Of a stretch of 57,329 nt of DNA, positions 8,134 through 16,602 are shown piece by piece. The stretch spans positions 1 through 57,329 of the forward strand of contig ONRC01000010.1 of the NCBI GenBank assembly GCA_900320085.1, read 5' to 3'. Every line of letters starts with the position of its first letter. The stretch's first letter is position 1. Under the pieces are notes generated by a model. That model worked only from the letters and a program-made list of their open reading frames with translations. It ran no database searches and was not told the DNA's origin. The translations under genes were made by a program, and so were the position numbers. The DNA comes from an uncultured Eubacteriales bacterium. GTDB taxonomy: Bacteria > Bacillota > Clostridia > Christensenellales > Aristaeellaceae.

Positions 8134-10035
8134 ATGAACAAGGCAAAACCCATTCTGCTGGCGCTGGCTGCCGCGCTGGTGATTACTGCGCTGATCGCCC
8201 TGGGCCCGCTGCACCGCCTGGACAAGCTGGCCCAGGATCAGCTGTTCCAGCAGCCGGGGGTAACGGACACGAACATCCTCATCATCGGGATCGACGAGGA
8301 CGCGCTGGACATGTTGGGTCCCTACAACACCTGGGACAGAAGCGTGATGGCCGCCGCCCTGGAAGCCCTGGCCGCTGACCCGGACAGTCTGCCCGCCGTG
8401 GTGGCCGTGGACGTGCTCTACGCGGGAAACACCTCCGGCGCGGCGGACGAACGCCTGGTCAGCGCGGCCAAGGCGCTGGGCAACGTGGTCACGGGCACCA
8501 TGGCGGTGTACGGCAGCAGCATCACCTGGGAAAACGGGCGGGCCGTGGCCATGAACGCCTCCGCCGTGGTGGCCTACGAACAGCCCTTCGACGCGCTGAA
8601 AAGCTGCACCGTGCAGGGGCACATCAACGCCATGAACGACAGTGACGGGGTGCTGCGCCACGCCCTGCTGTATGTGACGCCGGAAGGCCAGCGGGTGTAT
8701 TCCATGGCCAGCCAGGTGGCCCGGCTTTATTTGGAGCGTCAGGGGAAAACCCTCGCCCTGCCGGATACGCCCCACCTGTATGTACCCTATACCGGACGGC
8801 CCGGCGATTATTCCGACGGTGTTTCCATCGCCTGGCTGGTGGCGGGCAAGATCCCGCCGGGCTACTGGAAAGACAAGATCGTGCTGATCGGCCCTTACGC
8901 CGCGGCCCTGCAGGACAGCTATTTCACCTCCATCGACAAGGGAACGCCCATGTACGGCGTGGAGTTTCAGGCCAACGTGATCCAAAGCCTGCTGGAGGGA
9001 AACTTCAAAACCGAGGTGGAGGACCTGCCCCAGTTGATCGTCCTGTTCCTGCTGAGCGCTGCGGCGAGTTTCCTGTTCCTGCGGCTCAGGCTGCTGCCCG
9101 GCGGCGGGATCTGCCTGGGGCTGGTGCTGCTGGGCATCGGCGCGCCGTGGCTGCTGTACCGGCTGGGCTATGTGACGCACGTCCTGTGGCTGCCGGTCAG
9201 CGCGTTGATATTGTATATCCTGGCCTTGGCGGAGCATTATGTCCGCGCCGCCAGGGAGCGGCAGGCCCTGGCCCTGGAAAAGGAGCGGATCAGCGCTGAG
9301 CTGGCCCTGGCCACCCGCATCCAGGCCAATTCCCTGCCCAAGGTGTTTCCGCCCTTCCCGGAACGTACGGAGTTTGACATTTACGCATCCATGGCCCCCG
9401 CCAAAGAGGTGGGCGGCGACCTGTACGATTTTTTCCTGATCGACGAGGATCACCTGGGCCTGGTCATCGGCGACGTGTCCGGTAAGGGCGTACCCGCTTC
9501 CCTGTTCATGATGGTAGCCACCTCGTTGATCCGCAATGCCGCCATGACCGGCATGGGCCCCGCCAAAGCCCTGCAAACCGTGAACGCCCAGATCTGCGCC
9601 CGAAACCCGGAGGAAATGTTCGTGACCGTGTGGCTGGGCGTTCTGGAAATCTCCACCGGCAGGCTGACCGCCGCCAACGCGGGCCATGAATACCCCGCCC
9701 TGAAAAAGGCCGACGGCCGCTTTGAAGTATTTAAGGATAAGCATGGCTTCGTCATCGGCGGCATGGATGGGATACGGTATCGGGAATATGAGCTGCAATT
9801 GGCGCCGGGCTCCAAGCTGTTTGTCTACACCGACGGCCTGACCGAAGCCACCAACGCCAAAGAAGAGCTGATGGGCATGGACCGCATGGTCGCCGCTCTG
9901 CAAAGCTGCGAGGACGGCGGCCCTCAGGACATTATTTCAGGCGTGAATCAGGCGGTTGAGCAGTTTGTCGGCACAGCGCCCCAGTTTGACGATTTGACCA
10001 TGCTGTGCGTTCAGTATAACGGCGCATCGCGATAA
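8134..10035 (+). CDS. CHASE2-domain PP2C-type (SpoIIE/RsbU family) serine phosphatase
   Basis: A one-component membrane sensor of 633 residues. An N-terminal membrane helix (about 5-25) is followed by an extracytoplasmic CHASE2 domain (about 35-290; ILIIGIDEDALDMLG, VVAVDVLYAG, VLIGPYAAALQDSY). Three membrane helices (about 297-370) and a short helical linker (ELALATRIQANSLPK) come next. The cytoplasmic SpoIIE-type phosphatase domain (about 405-630) has the metal-binding motifs KEVGGDLYDFF, IGDVSGKGVPASLFM, NAGHEYP, YTDGLTEA and FDDLTML. Such phosphatases usually dephosphorylate anti-sigma-factor antagonists. Its target is not in the window. It follows the FecR-domain gene, and FecR and CHASE2 proteins are often neighbours in other bacteria. 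Confidence 0.9.
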   Translation: MNKAKPILLALAAALVITALIALGPLHRLDKLAQDQLFQQPGVTDTNILIIGIDEDALDMLGPYNTWDRSVMAAALEALAADPDSLPAVVAVDVLYAGNTSGAADERLVSAAKALGNVVTGTMAVYGSSITWENGRAVAMNASAVVAYEQPFDALKSCTVQGHINAMNDSDGVLRHALLYVTPEGQRVYSMASQVARLYLERQGKTLALPDTPHLYVPYTGRPGDYSDGVSIAWLVAGKIPPGYWKDKIVLIGPYAAALQDSYFTSIDKGTPMYGVEFQANVIQSLLEGNFKTEVEDLPQLIVLFLLSAAASFLFLRLRLLPGGGICLGLVLLGIGAPWLLYRLGYVTHVLWLPVSALILYILALAEHYVRAARERQALALEKERISAELALATRIQANSLPKVFPPFPERTEFDIYASMAPAKEVGGDLYDFFLIDEDHLGLVIGDVSGKGVPASLFMMVATSLIRNAAMTGMGPAKALQTVNAQICARNPEEMFVTVWLGVLEISTGRLTAANAGHEYPALKKADGRFEVFKDKHGFVIGGMDGIRYREYELQLAPGSKLFVYTDGLTEATNAKEELMGMDRMVAALQSCEDGGPQDIISGVNQAVEQFVGTAPQFDDLTMLCVQYNGASR

Positions 10036-10044
10036 GATCCGCCA

Positions 10045-10083
10045 CAGCCACGATGAGCTTTCCGTGTCATTGTGGCTGTTTTT
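10045..10083 (+). terminator. Rho-independent terminator after the CHASE2 phosphatase
   Basis: CAGCCACGATGA (10045-10056) pairs with TCATTGTGGCTG (10067-10078) with one wobble; TTTTT follows. Confidence 0.85.
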
Positions 10084-10153
10084 ACAGAGATACTTCATGC
10101 TGTTTCTGTTTTAAAATCTTAACAGTCATATCGTGAAGGGGGAAAATAAATGA

Positions 10154-10214
10154 CGAGGCAGGGGCCTGTGCGGTCCCCGTACCCCTGCACCAGGAGATTT
10201 CATCTCCTGGACCT
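10154..10214 (+). repeat. Dispersed structured repeat, family B, copy 2
   Basis: Inverse match of 43-104. The hairpin CCAGGAGAT/ATCTCCTGG (10190-10198/10202-10210) is perfect here although the bases differ from copy 1, so both arms have changed together. The GCAGGGG...CCCCTGC hairpin is kept. A motif CCCGCAGAAGCAGAGA at 10255-10270 also occurs at 148-163. Confidence 0.7.
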
Positions 10215-10301
10215 CCATAGCGGAAACTACGTGAATTGTAAAATCTGCTCGGTTCCCGCAGAAGCAGAGAGAAACGTAGAAGTCTGGCTCGGCGCCGCTG
10301 C

Positions 10302-10425
10302 GCTTCTGGCCCGGCGTCCTTTGGACGCCAACCCGGATGCAAAGCATCCGGGGAAAGCCGGGGAAATCCTCGGGGGAAAGTAAACTTTCCCCCGAGGATT
10401 TCCCCGGCTTTTTTGGGCCAGAAGC
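10302..10425 (+). repeat. 124-nt element folding as a closed multi-branch junction
   Basis: An 11-bp outer stem (GCTTCTGGCCC 10302-10312 with 10415-10425) encloses three hairpins. They are GGCGTCC/GGACGCC (10313-10329), CCCGGATGC/GCATCCGGG (10332-10352) and a perfect 28-bp stem (10354-10381/10384-10411) with a 2-nt loop. TTT follows the last. The 746-nt gene-free stretch 10036-10781 also holds the terminator, family B copy 2, a GGGGGA/TCCCCC hairpin near 10508-10522, and the promoter of the next gene. No coding sequence was seen in it. Confidence 0.8.
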
Positions 10426-10665
10426 CCTCAACCTTCCCATAACCCCAGCGCGCCAGGCGAAGCTTGTTCGCTTATTCCAACAATGTAATTTCGCCAATTG
10501 CGGCTCCGGGGGATCATCCCCCTGGTGGGGTCTGGGGTGAAACCTCAGCGTTCCTTTTTGCTGGTATAATAGTCACCCTTGAGAAAGACACTCTTAGTAT
10601 TTTAGAAGATGAATGGTTTAGGAGGATGCGGAACAGCTTTTTCCCTTCCGAAGCCCGATAAACCC

Positions 10666-10694
10666 TTTTCAATTGCAAAAAAATGCTGTATAAT
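10666..10694 (+). promoter_or_regulatory. Promoter of the exported-protein gene at 10782
   Basis: TTTTCA (10666-10671), a 17-nt spacer and TATAAT (10689-10694). A second candidate, an extended -10 TGGTATAAT ending at 10570, lies about 125 nt upstream without a clear -35. Confidence 0.55.
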
Positions 10695-10781
10695 GAGGAA
10701 AAGAAAGTTTCCATGTATGCGCGCAAGAATCGAACCGTGTTCTTCGTTAGGATGGATGGGAGCCGAAAGGATGTGACGATC

Positions 10782-12272
10782 ATGGGCGGGAGCTGGAAAC
10801 GGTTTTTTGCCTGGGTATTTGTTTTCGTGATGCTGCTTTCGTGCGGGCCCGCGCTGGCGGAGTTTTCCCCGCGCTATACGCAGATGAATGCCGGGAACGG
10901 CCTGACCCTGACAATACGGATGAAGGCGGAGGCGCTGTCGCCGCTGTCCAAGGCCGCGCTGGAAACAGTCAATGAATGGCTGGACGGTGCTGCGCTGACG
11001 GTGACCGTAGGGCAAAACGCCAGCGCGGACTTCAGTCTCCTGGGGGAATGCGTGCTCCGGGCGGACGTGCAGCGCAAGGATGACTATGCGCTGACCACCT
11101 TTTCGCCCGACGGCGGCAGCTATCTGACCGCTGCGGACGCTGCGGACGCACTGACGCTGCTGTGCGGCAGGGACTTTGAATGGCTCGATCCCTCCGGCTT
11201 CCCCGGCGCGTATGTAAAGCTCGCGCCGCAGCTGTATGACAAGCTGGCGTCCCACGTAACGCCTAAAAAATCAAAGGAAGGTACGTCTATTAAAAACGCC
11301 TCCAAGGCGGCCTCCAATGAAACCTATATTTTCTCCGGGGATGAGATGAACGAGTTCTGGCCCCGTGTGCTGGACACGCTGCGGCCCGCGATGGAGGAGG
11401 CGCTGGCCGGTCAGCCCGGCCTGTGCGCCAAGGCGGAAGAAGTGCTGGATAACATTGAATTTTCCGGCGAATGCAGGTTCAAGCGTTTCCTGGATAAGGC
11501 CGGGGAGGACATGGGCCTGCAGTTTACCGGCAACGCGGCGCTGGGCGACGATAAGCGCAAGGTGACGCTGTTCTATGGCTTCACGCCGGATAAGGGCGGT
11601 TATCTTTCCTTTTCCGCGCCTGCGGTGAAGGGCAAAAACAATCTCAAGGTCACCTGCGCCGTCCAGATGACCGGCAAGAAAAATGCTAATACCCTGACCA
11701 TCGAAAGCACCTATACCCGCACGTTCGAGGGGAAAACGGTGTCCGGCTCGATCAACGCGAACCTGAAAAACACCCTGGGGCAGGACGAAGAAAAATGGAC
11801 GGGCAAGGCGACCGTTACCCGTACAGAAAACAGGGTCAAGAGCACCTGGACACTGACGCCTGCCCTGACCTTTGACGACGAGGGTCTCAGCGGCACGGTG
11901 GCGGCGCAGAAAAAGGAAGGCAGCAAAACGACGGTCAAAGCTGCCATTGATGTGAAGGCGGAGCCCTATCAGAAAGCCGCGCCTCCCGCTGCGGCCAGCG
12001 CGAAGGATTTGCGCGATGCCGACACGGAGCGGGCTATCCTGATGGCGCAGGATGAAGCGGAACCGCTGACCGCCGCGATGGTGGATTTGCTCAGCCAGCT
12101 GAGTGAAAAGGAGCGGACGGGCATTTTGAACACGGTCCGTACCGACGCCTGGTTCAACAGCCCGCTCGCCCCCGCGCTGGAAGCCGCCGTGGAAGCGCTG
12201 ACAGAGCCTGAAGAGGAGCCGGAGGAAGAACCCTGGGACGATGATGCCGGATATGATGAAGCGGATGGTTAA
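10782..12272 (+). CDS. Exported protein of unknown function (497 aa)
   Basis: Begins with a signal peptide (KRFFAWVFVFVMLLSCGPALA, cleavage after ALA), so the mature protein lies outside the membrane. The body is rich in short alternating polar and hydrophobic stretches and Thr/Lys (VTRTENRVKSTWTLTP), suggesting beta sheet, as in LolA-like carriers. The tail is highly acidic (EPEEEPEEEPWDDDAGYDEADG). I do not recognise the family. ATG 10782 was chosen for the AAGGA site upstream and the signal peptide; in-frame ATGs further up (10683, 10713) would precede the signal. It is followed 20 nt later by another exported protein, probably in one operon. Confidence 0.75.
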   Translation: MGGSWKRFFAWVFVFVMLLSCGPALAEFSPRYTQMNAGNGLTLTIRMKAEALSPLSKAALETVNEWLDGAALTVTVGQNASADFSLLGECVLRADVQRKDDYALTTFSPDGGSYLTAADAADALTLLCGRDFEWLDPSGFPGAYVKLAPQLYDKLASHVTPKKSKEGTSIKNASKAASNETYIFSGDEMNEFWPRVLDTLRPAMEEALAGQPGLCAKAEEVLDNIEFSGECRFKRFLDKAGEDMGLQFTGNAALGDDKRKVTLFYGFTPDKGGYLSFSAPAVKGKNNLKVTCAVQMTGKKNANTLTIESTYTRTFEGKTVSGSINANLKNTLGQDEEKWTGKATVTRTENRVKSTWTLTPALTFDDEGLSGTVAAQKKEGSKTTVKAAIDVKAEPYQKAAPPAAASAKDLRDADTERAILMAQDEAEPLTAAMVDLLSQLSEKERTGILNTVRTDAWFNSPLAPALEAAVEALTEPEEEPEEEPWDDDAGYDEADG

Positions 12273-12292
12273 ACAATAGGAGGACATTGCGT

Positions 12293-13810
12293 ATGATGCG
12301 TATGAAACGGGGAATTGCGTTCGTTCTGGCGCTGCTGCTGGCGCTGAGCGCGGCGGTGGCGCTGGCGGAAGACGATACGCTGATGAACAAGTTTTATCAG
12401 CAGGCGTTCAAGGAATCGGCTTACCGGGGTACGGTCGCCTTTACCGTGATCGGGGAAGAAACGACCGCGCTGCCCGAGGAAACGTGGACGCTGCTGAAAG
12501 CCCTGCTGCCGCAACTGACGATCACGCTGGAGCACAGCACCCAGCGGAATAAGGACGAGGGCGAGGTGGGCTTGACCTTCGCCGTCGAAGGCCAGCAAAG
12601 CCGCAAGCTGTCTTTCCTGTACGACGATCAGCTGACGGGCATATCCGGCGATCTGCTCGATTCCGACACCGTATATAGCGCCGCGCGGGAATGGAGCTGG
12701 ACGCATCTGTTCACGCCCGCCGCCCAGGAGGGCGAGGCCTGGCCGCCGATAGGACAGCTGCTGCTGAATATCCTCAATGCCCCGGAAAGCTGGAAGGAGC
12801 GGGCGAAGCCGTTCCTGGAACAGTATGAAACCCGGGCGGCGGAATGGATGAACTCCTTCGCAACGGTGTCCTCCGGGACGGAGGGCCTTGTCCCTTATTC
12901 CGAACTGGCCTGCAAAATCCCGGCCAGAGAAGTGAAGGAAGAAATCAAGGCCCTGCTCACGGAGCTGTATCAGGATCAGGAAACCCTGAGCCTGCTGCGC
13001 GAAGTGGCCACCCCCCAGGAGGCCGCGGCGTATTTGCAGCCCGCCTCCCTGCCAGCGCTGACTGCCGTGCTGGAGCAGATGCAGATGGAGGGCAGCGTGG
13101 AAATCGCCCGGCGGCACGATTCTTCCGGTACGGCGCTGCTGGACAGCATTTCCTTCCCCTTTGCCAAGGACGCGCTGTTTACCCGTCTCGCTTTTTCCGT
13201 GACCCCCTCCCAGGCCGGCCAGGAATGGCGCGCGACCGGGGCCATGAAGGATGGGGCCGAATTCGACGTTTCCTGCGGGCAGAGCGGCGCTGACAATTAT
13301 ACCGGCTCCGTGGCCCTGCTTTTGCCGGTCAAGGCAGACAGCGCCTCCTTTGTAGTGGTTGGCGGCACGCCGGAGCTTAAGCCGGTGAGCTTTGATTACA
13401 GCCTCACCCTGGACCGGGGAGAGGAGGCTTACTCCATCGCGGACGATAAAGCCACCCAGACCGTCCGGGCCAGCCTGATGATCGTTCCCCGGGGGGAATC
13501 GGATGTCCCCATGCAGGTGTTTTCTCTGACGGCGAACCTGTCCTCCGGCAGCTCCAAGCAGTCGCCCACCCACCTGGACGGCAATCTTTCCTGGATGGAT
13601 ATGAACAGCGGCGCGGCAATCACTGCGCAGCTGACCAGCCGCACCGTCGCGCCGTTTGCGTATACGGTGGTATCCGAAGCGGAAAACGCGGTGCGGATCG
13701 ACCGGATGACCGGGGCGGAACGGGCGGCGCTTCTGGAAAGCTGGACGGCCGGCTTCGCGCAGTTTTTTGCGGGCGCGCTCCTGGGCGGATTGGCAGACAC
13801 GCAGCCATAA
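12293..13810 (+). CDS. Exported protein of unknown function (505 aa)
   Basis: Signal peptide KRGIAFVLALLLALSAAVALA, then a helical N-terminal half and a beta-rich C-terminal half (SVTPSQAGQEWRATGAMKDG, VRASLMIVPRGE). No cysteine motif or anchor is apparent. The AGGAGG site at 12279-12284 suits ATG 12293 with 8 nt spacing; an in-frame TTG at 12287 is too close. It shares layout, size and probably operon with the gene at 10782, and may be a diverged paralogue, but I see no clear alignment. Function unknown. Confidence 0.75.
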   Translation: MMRMKRGIAFVLALLLALSAAVALAEDDTLMNKFYQQAFKESAYRGTVAFTVIGEETTALPEETWTLLKALLPQLTITLEHSTQRNKDEGEVGLTFAVEGQQSRKLSFLYDDQLTGISGDLLDSDTVYSAAREWSWTHLFTPAAQEGEAWPPIGQLLLNILNAPESWKERAKPFLEQYETRAAEWMNSFATVSSGTEGLVPYSELACKIPAREVKEEIKALLTELYQDQETLSLLREVATPQEAAAYLQPASLPALTAVLEQMQMEGSVEIARRHDSSGTALLDSISFPFAKDALFTRLAFSVTPSQAGQEWRATGAMKDGAEFDVSCGQSGADNYTGSVALLLPVKADSASFVVVGGTPELKPVSFDYSLTLDRGEEAYSIADDKATQTVRASLMIVPRGESDVPMQVFSLTANLSSGSSKQSPTHLDGNLSWMDMNSGAAITAQLTSRTVAPFAYTVVSEAENAVRIDRMTGAERAALLESWTAGFAQFFAGALLGGLADTQP

Positions 13811-13865
13811 CGGCTGATTTGTCCGATTCAGCGCTTCAATACCGCAGAATCGGCCGCGAAGCGTA

Positions 13866-13894
13866 TTGCCAAAGATACCGGCCTGTGGTATAAT
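13866..13894 (+). promoter_or_regulatory. Promoter of the exported-protein gene at 14003
   Basis: TTGCCA (13866-13871), a 17-nt spacer and TATAAT (13889-13894). A 7-bp inverted repeat (CCGATTC/GAATCGG, 13824-13854) lies just upstream. Confidence 0.75.
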
Positions 13895-14002
13895 CATTCA
13901 TGGAAAAAGCGAATTATCCACGCGCATGCCGATCTTGAGATGAGCGGCGGCTGAGACGGAAAGCAAAGATACTTCGCATTTATAAAGAAAGGGGTATTCA
14001 TC

Positions 14003-15379
14003 ATGAAAAAACTCATTGCTGTCCTGATGGCAATGCTGATGGTCTTCTCCTGCGTCCCCGCGCTGGGCGAAGAAACCGGCATCTCCATCAACGTGCCCAG
14101 CTTCACCCTCACTTCTGAAGTCACGATTGACGAAGAACAGGTGATGGCGCTGCTGCCCGCCCTCGGCATGCCCGAGGAAACCGTCGGCATGGTGCAGACG
14201 TTCCTGCCCATGCTCAACGGCCTGAAGGAAACGCTCATCTTCGCCGATATGGGCCTGCAGTATGACGTGCAGATGAAAGGCCAGGATATCCTGTCCGTCG
14301 TGGGCGAAGCGAGCGAAACCGGCCTTGCCCTGGCCACCAACCTGGTGCCCAGCTACAAACTGACCATCCAGGCGGAAACCATCCAGAAGCTGGTTGAGCA
14401 GCTGAAGGAGCAGCTGCAGGGAGACGCTGGCAAGCTGGATATGGAACTGCTTCAGCAGGCTGCCGAAAAGCTGAGCGGCTATGCGATGGAAATGGCCAAC
14501 ACGGTCGTTGGTCTTGTCACATTCGGTGAACCCGTGAAGGGCGAGTATGCCGACCTGATCGAGGGCGTTGTGTTCAATACCGAAATGTCTCTGACCGTGG
14601 ACGTGAAGGGTATGGTGGACGCGATGCAGCAGTACATGACCAAGGTGATGGCCGATGAAACCATCCTGGCCGCGATCCAGTCCATCGCTTCCTCGATCCC
14701 CGGCGCTTCCTTTGATCCCTCCACGGTCAGCGTGGAAGAAGTCCCCGCCGAACAGCTGCCCGACGTGACCGGCAAGGTGTACACCATCACCGACGACGAA
14801 GGCAACCAGGTTGCTCCTGATACCTATGTTGTCGTGAATGCTGTTGGCAAGGAAGACCAGACCGGCAATACCAATACCTATGTGTACGTGGCTGAAGATT
14901 CTGTCAACGTGGTCGTCGAAATGCCCGCGCAGGAAGTGAGCATTCAGTTCTACGCCGAGCAGGTCGAAAACGGAATGACCGTGAACATCGCGCTGTCTGT
15001 GCCCGGCTTTGACTGCGAACTTGCCATGGCTTTCACCATGACGGAAACCGGCATGAACCTGGACGGCGCGCTGTACCTCAACGATGCCGAAACGCCTATC
15101 CTGGTGTGCTCCAACACCTTCAGCATGACCGGTGAACGCACCAAGACCACTGCGGACGGCGAAAAGACCGAACTGGCGCTGGAAGGCCTGATGAATGAAG
15201 AAACTTCTTCCGACACGATCAGCGCGCTGCTGGGTGATTTGATGAACGGCATCGGCGGCGTGATCGGCAACATTTCCGCCGTGCTGCCCGAGCAGGGCGC
15301 GATGCTGCAGCAGCTGGCGGGCAGCCTCATGTCCATGTTCACGGGCGGAGGCCAGGCTGTGGAAGCTCCCGCCGAGTAA
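14003..15379 (+). CDS. Exported protein of unknown function (458 aa)
   Basis: A classic signal peptide (KKLIAVLMAMLMVFSCVPALG) with an AAAGGGG ribosome site. The mature part is acidic and Met/Val-rich. It has a helical region (about 110-180; KLVEQLKEQLQGDAGKLDME) and a beta-rich region (about 230-400; TYVVVNAVGKEDQ, VEMPAQEVSIQFYAEQVENG). No catalytic motif, cysteine cluster or anchor was found. It has its own promoter and terminator, so it is transcribed alone, next to two other exported proteins. Base use (frequent AAG/GAA/CTG) resembles highly expressed genes. Function unknown. Confidence 0.8.
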   Translation: MKKLIAVLMAMLMVFSCVPALGEETGISINVPSFTLTSEVTIDEEQVMALLPALGMPEETVGMVQTFLPMLNGLKETLIFADMGLQYDVQMKGQDILSVVGEASETGLALATNLVPSYKLTIQAETIQKLVEQLKEQLQGDAGKLDMELLQQAAEKLSGYAMEMANTVVGLVTFGEPVKGEYADLIEGVVFNTEMSLTVDVKGMVDAMQQYMTKVMADETILAAIQSIASSIPGASFDPSTVSVEEVPAEQLPDVTGKVYTITDDEGNQVAPDTYVVVNAVGKEDQTGNTNTYVYVAEDSVNVVVEMPAQEVSIQFYAEQVENGMTVNIALSVPGFDCELAMAFTMTETGMNLDGALYLNDAETPILVCSNTFSMTGERTKTTADGEKTELALEGLMNEETSSDTISALLGDLMNGIGGVIGNISAVLPEQGAMLQQLAGSLMSMFTGGGQAVEAPAE

Positions 15380-15409
15380 GCATCTGAATCTGTATTAAAA
15401 AACACATCT

Positions 15410-15437
15410 GCCGTCCGGAGTAATCCGGACGGCTTTT
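15410..15437 (+). terminator. Rho-independent terminator
   Basis: GCCGTCCGGA (15410-15419), loop GTAA, TCCGGACGGC (15424-15433), then TTTT. It ends the transcript of the exported protein at 14003. Confidence 0.9.
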
Positions 15438-15464
15438 CTGAATGATTCGGAAAGGAAACAAGCT

Positions 15465-16229
15465 ATGCAGGACTTTTCTGTACCCCAGGCGCAGGCTTTT
15501 GACTTTGGGACAGGGGAGCATGGCGTTTTGCTGATTCACGGCTTTACCGGGTCCCCGGCGCATATGCGGCTGATTGGGGAAGGACTGCGGGACAATGGCT
15601 TTGCCGTGCGCGGCATCCTGCTGCCGGGCCATGGAGAAAATCCGGAAGCGATGGCAAAGGCGACGTGGCAGGATTGGTTCCGGGCCAGCCGGGAGGCCGC
15701 TGCGGAGATGCGGAAGCAATACCGGTATTTCACCGTCGCCGGGCTGTCCATGGGCGGGTGTCTGGCGCTGATGCTGGCGGAACAGATGGAGGCGGACGCC
15801 TGCGTGACCATCGCCGCTCCTATGAAAACCACGGCGAAATTCCGTTCCCTGGCGCCTGTGGCGGCGCTGGTGCATCCCGTGGTGCACAAGCGGGCGGACG
15901 GCAGCCGGGCATCCCTGATCGCCGAGTATGACATTGGGTATGACAGCTATCCAATGTCCAGCGTGGGGCATCTGAGCGCCATCATGCGCCGGGCCAGGCG
16001 GGATCTGCGCCTGATTCGCTGCCCGGTTCTGGTCATCCAATCCCATGGCGATAAAACCGTGACCCCGGACAGCCCGGAGATCATCCTGAACGGCGTGTCC
16101 AGCAAATTGAAAAGCCAGCGCTGGCTGGAAAACGCGCCGCATGTGTGTACCATCTCCCCGGAGTATCCGAAGATCGTGAGGCATATGACTGAATTCCTGA
16201 GAGACGCGGAGAAAGAAATAAGAGGCTGA
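15465..16229 (+). CDS. Alpha/beta hydrolase, carboxylesterase Est30 type
   Basis: A 254-residue cytoplasmic serine hydrolase. The oxyanion-side motif LLIHGFTGSPAHM is near residue 25, the nucleophile elbow GLSMGG near residue 93, and the acid VIQSHGDKTVTPD near 195. The catalytic His is probably in the ENAPHVCTISPE segment near 225. The layout and length match Est30-type carboxylesterases and monoacylglycerol lipases, which hydrolyse short to medium acyl esters. The natural substrate cannot be told. It lies alone between a terminator and the rimP promoter region. Confidence 0.88.
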   Translation: MQDFSVPQAQAFDFGTGEHGVLLIHGFTGSPAHMRLIGEGLRDNGFAVRGILLPGHGENPEAMAKATWQDWFRASREAAAEMRKQYRYFTVAGLSMGGCLALMLAEQMEADACVTIAAPMKTTAKFRSLAPVAALVHPVVHKRADGSRASLIAEYDIGYDSYPMSSVGHLSAIMRRARRDLRLIRCPVLVIQSHGDKTVTPDSPEIILNGVSSKLKSQRWLENAPHVCTISPEYPKIVRHMTEFLRDAEKEIRG

Positions 16230-16303
16230 CAGCCATTTTGTCCAAAACAGCCTGAAAAAACCTTTCAATTTGCTCAATCTTTCAGAAATTCTTTGGAAAA
16301 CGC

Positions 16304-16332
16304 TTGTATTTCTGTTTTTCCTATGGTATACT
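16304..16332 (+). promoter_or_regulatory. Promoter of the rimP-nusA-infB operon
   Basis: TTGTAT (16304-16309), a 17-nt spacer and TATACT (16327-16332). The leader that follows is about 265 nt long. Confidence 0.7.
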
Positions 16333-16341
16333 ACCCATTGT

Positions 16342-16511
16342 GGTTCGCCTGTCGGCAGGCGGATCGTAACAATAAACTGATCGTCCTTTGAGAAAGAAGG
16401 GTTTAACGAAGAGTGGGAGCTGCAAGCAGGAAAACCGTGGGGTTGACGCTTTATTTCGCGCCCCTGCGTTTTTCTGAAATTGCGGTGTGATCCCGCTCTT
16501 TCTGTATTTTT
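16342..16511 (+). promoter_or_regulatory. Structured leader of rimP with candidate terminators
   Basis: Three elements in order. A 10-bp hairpin (16342-16365, core CGCCTG/CAGGCG) comes first. A hairpin at 16436-16468 (GGGG...CCCC with inner CGC/GCG) is followed by TTTTT. A longer-range stem GAAGAGTGGGA (16408-16418) with TCCCGCTCTTTC (16491-16502) is followed by TGTATTTTT (16503-16511). Either of the last two could end transcription before rimP. The 373-nt gap 16230-16602 holds only this, the promoter and the heptamer repeat. NusA is known to autoregulate its operon in E. coli; whether that applies here is inference. Confidence 0.5.
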
Positions 16512-16585
16512 AAGTTCTAAGTTTCCAGTTCTAAGTTTGGAATGATTCAAAGCATTCTCACTTGAAACTTAAAACTTGGAACTGA
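16511..16585. repeat. Degenerate heptamer repeats with inverted arms, before rimP
   Basis: AAGTTCTAAGTTTCCAGTTC on the left and AAACTTAAAACTTGGAACTG on the right are built of 7-mers close to AAGTTCY and form imperfect inverted arms. The same unit recurs at 18877-18981. Confidence 0.7.
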
Positions 16586-16602
16586 TTGAAAGGAGGGAGA
16601 AG

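Noticed and set aside
10036..10664. Several short open frames in the gene-free stretch
   Set aside because: They run through inverted repeats and palindromes, lack ribosome sites and give translations that mirror one another.
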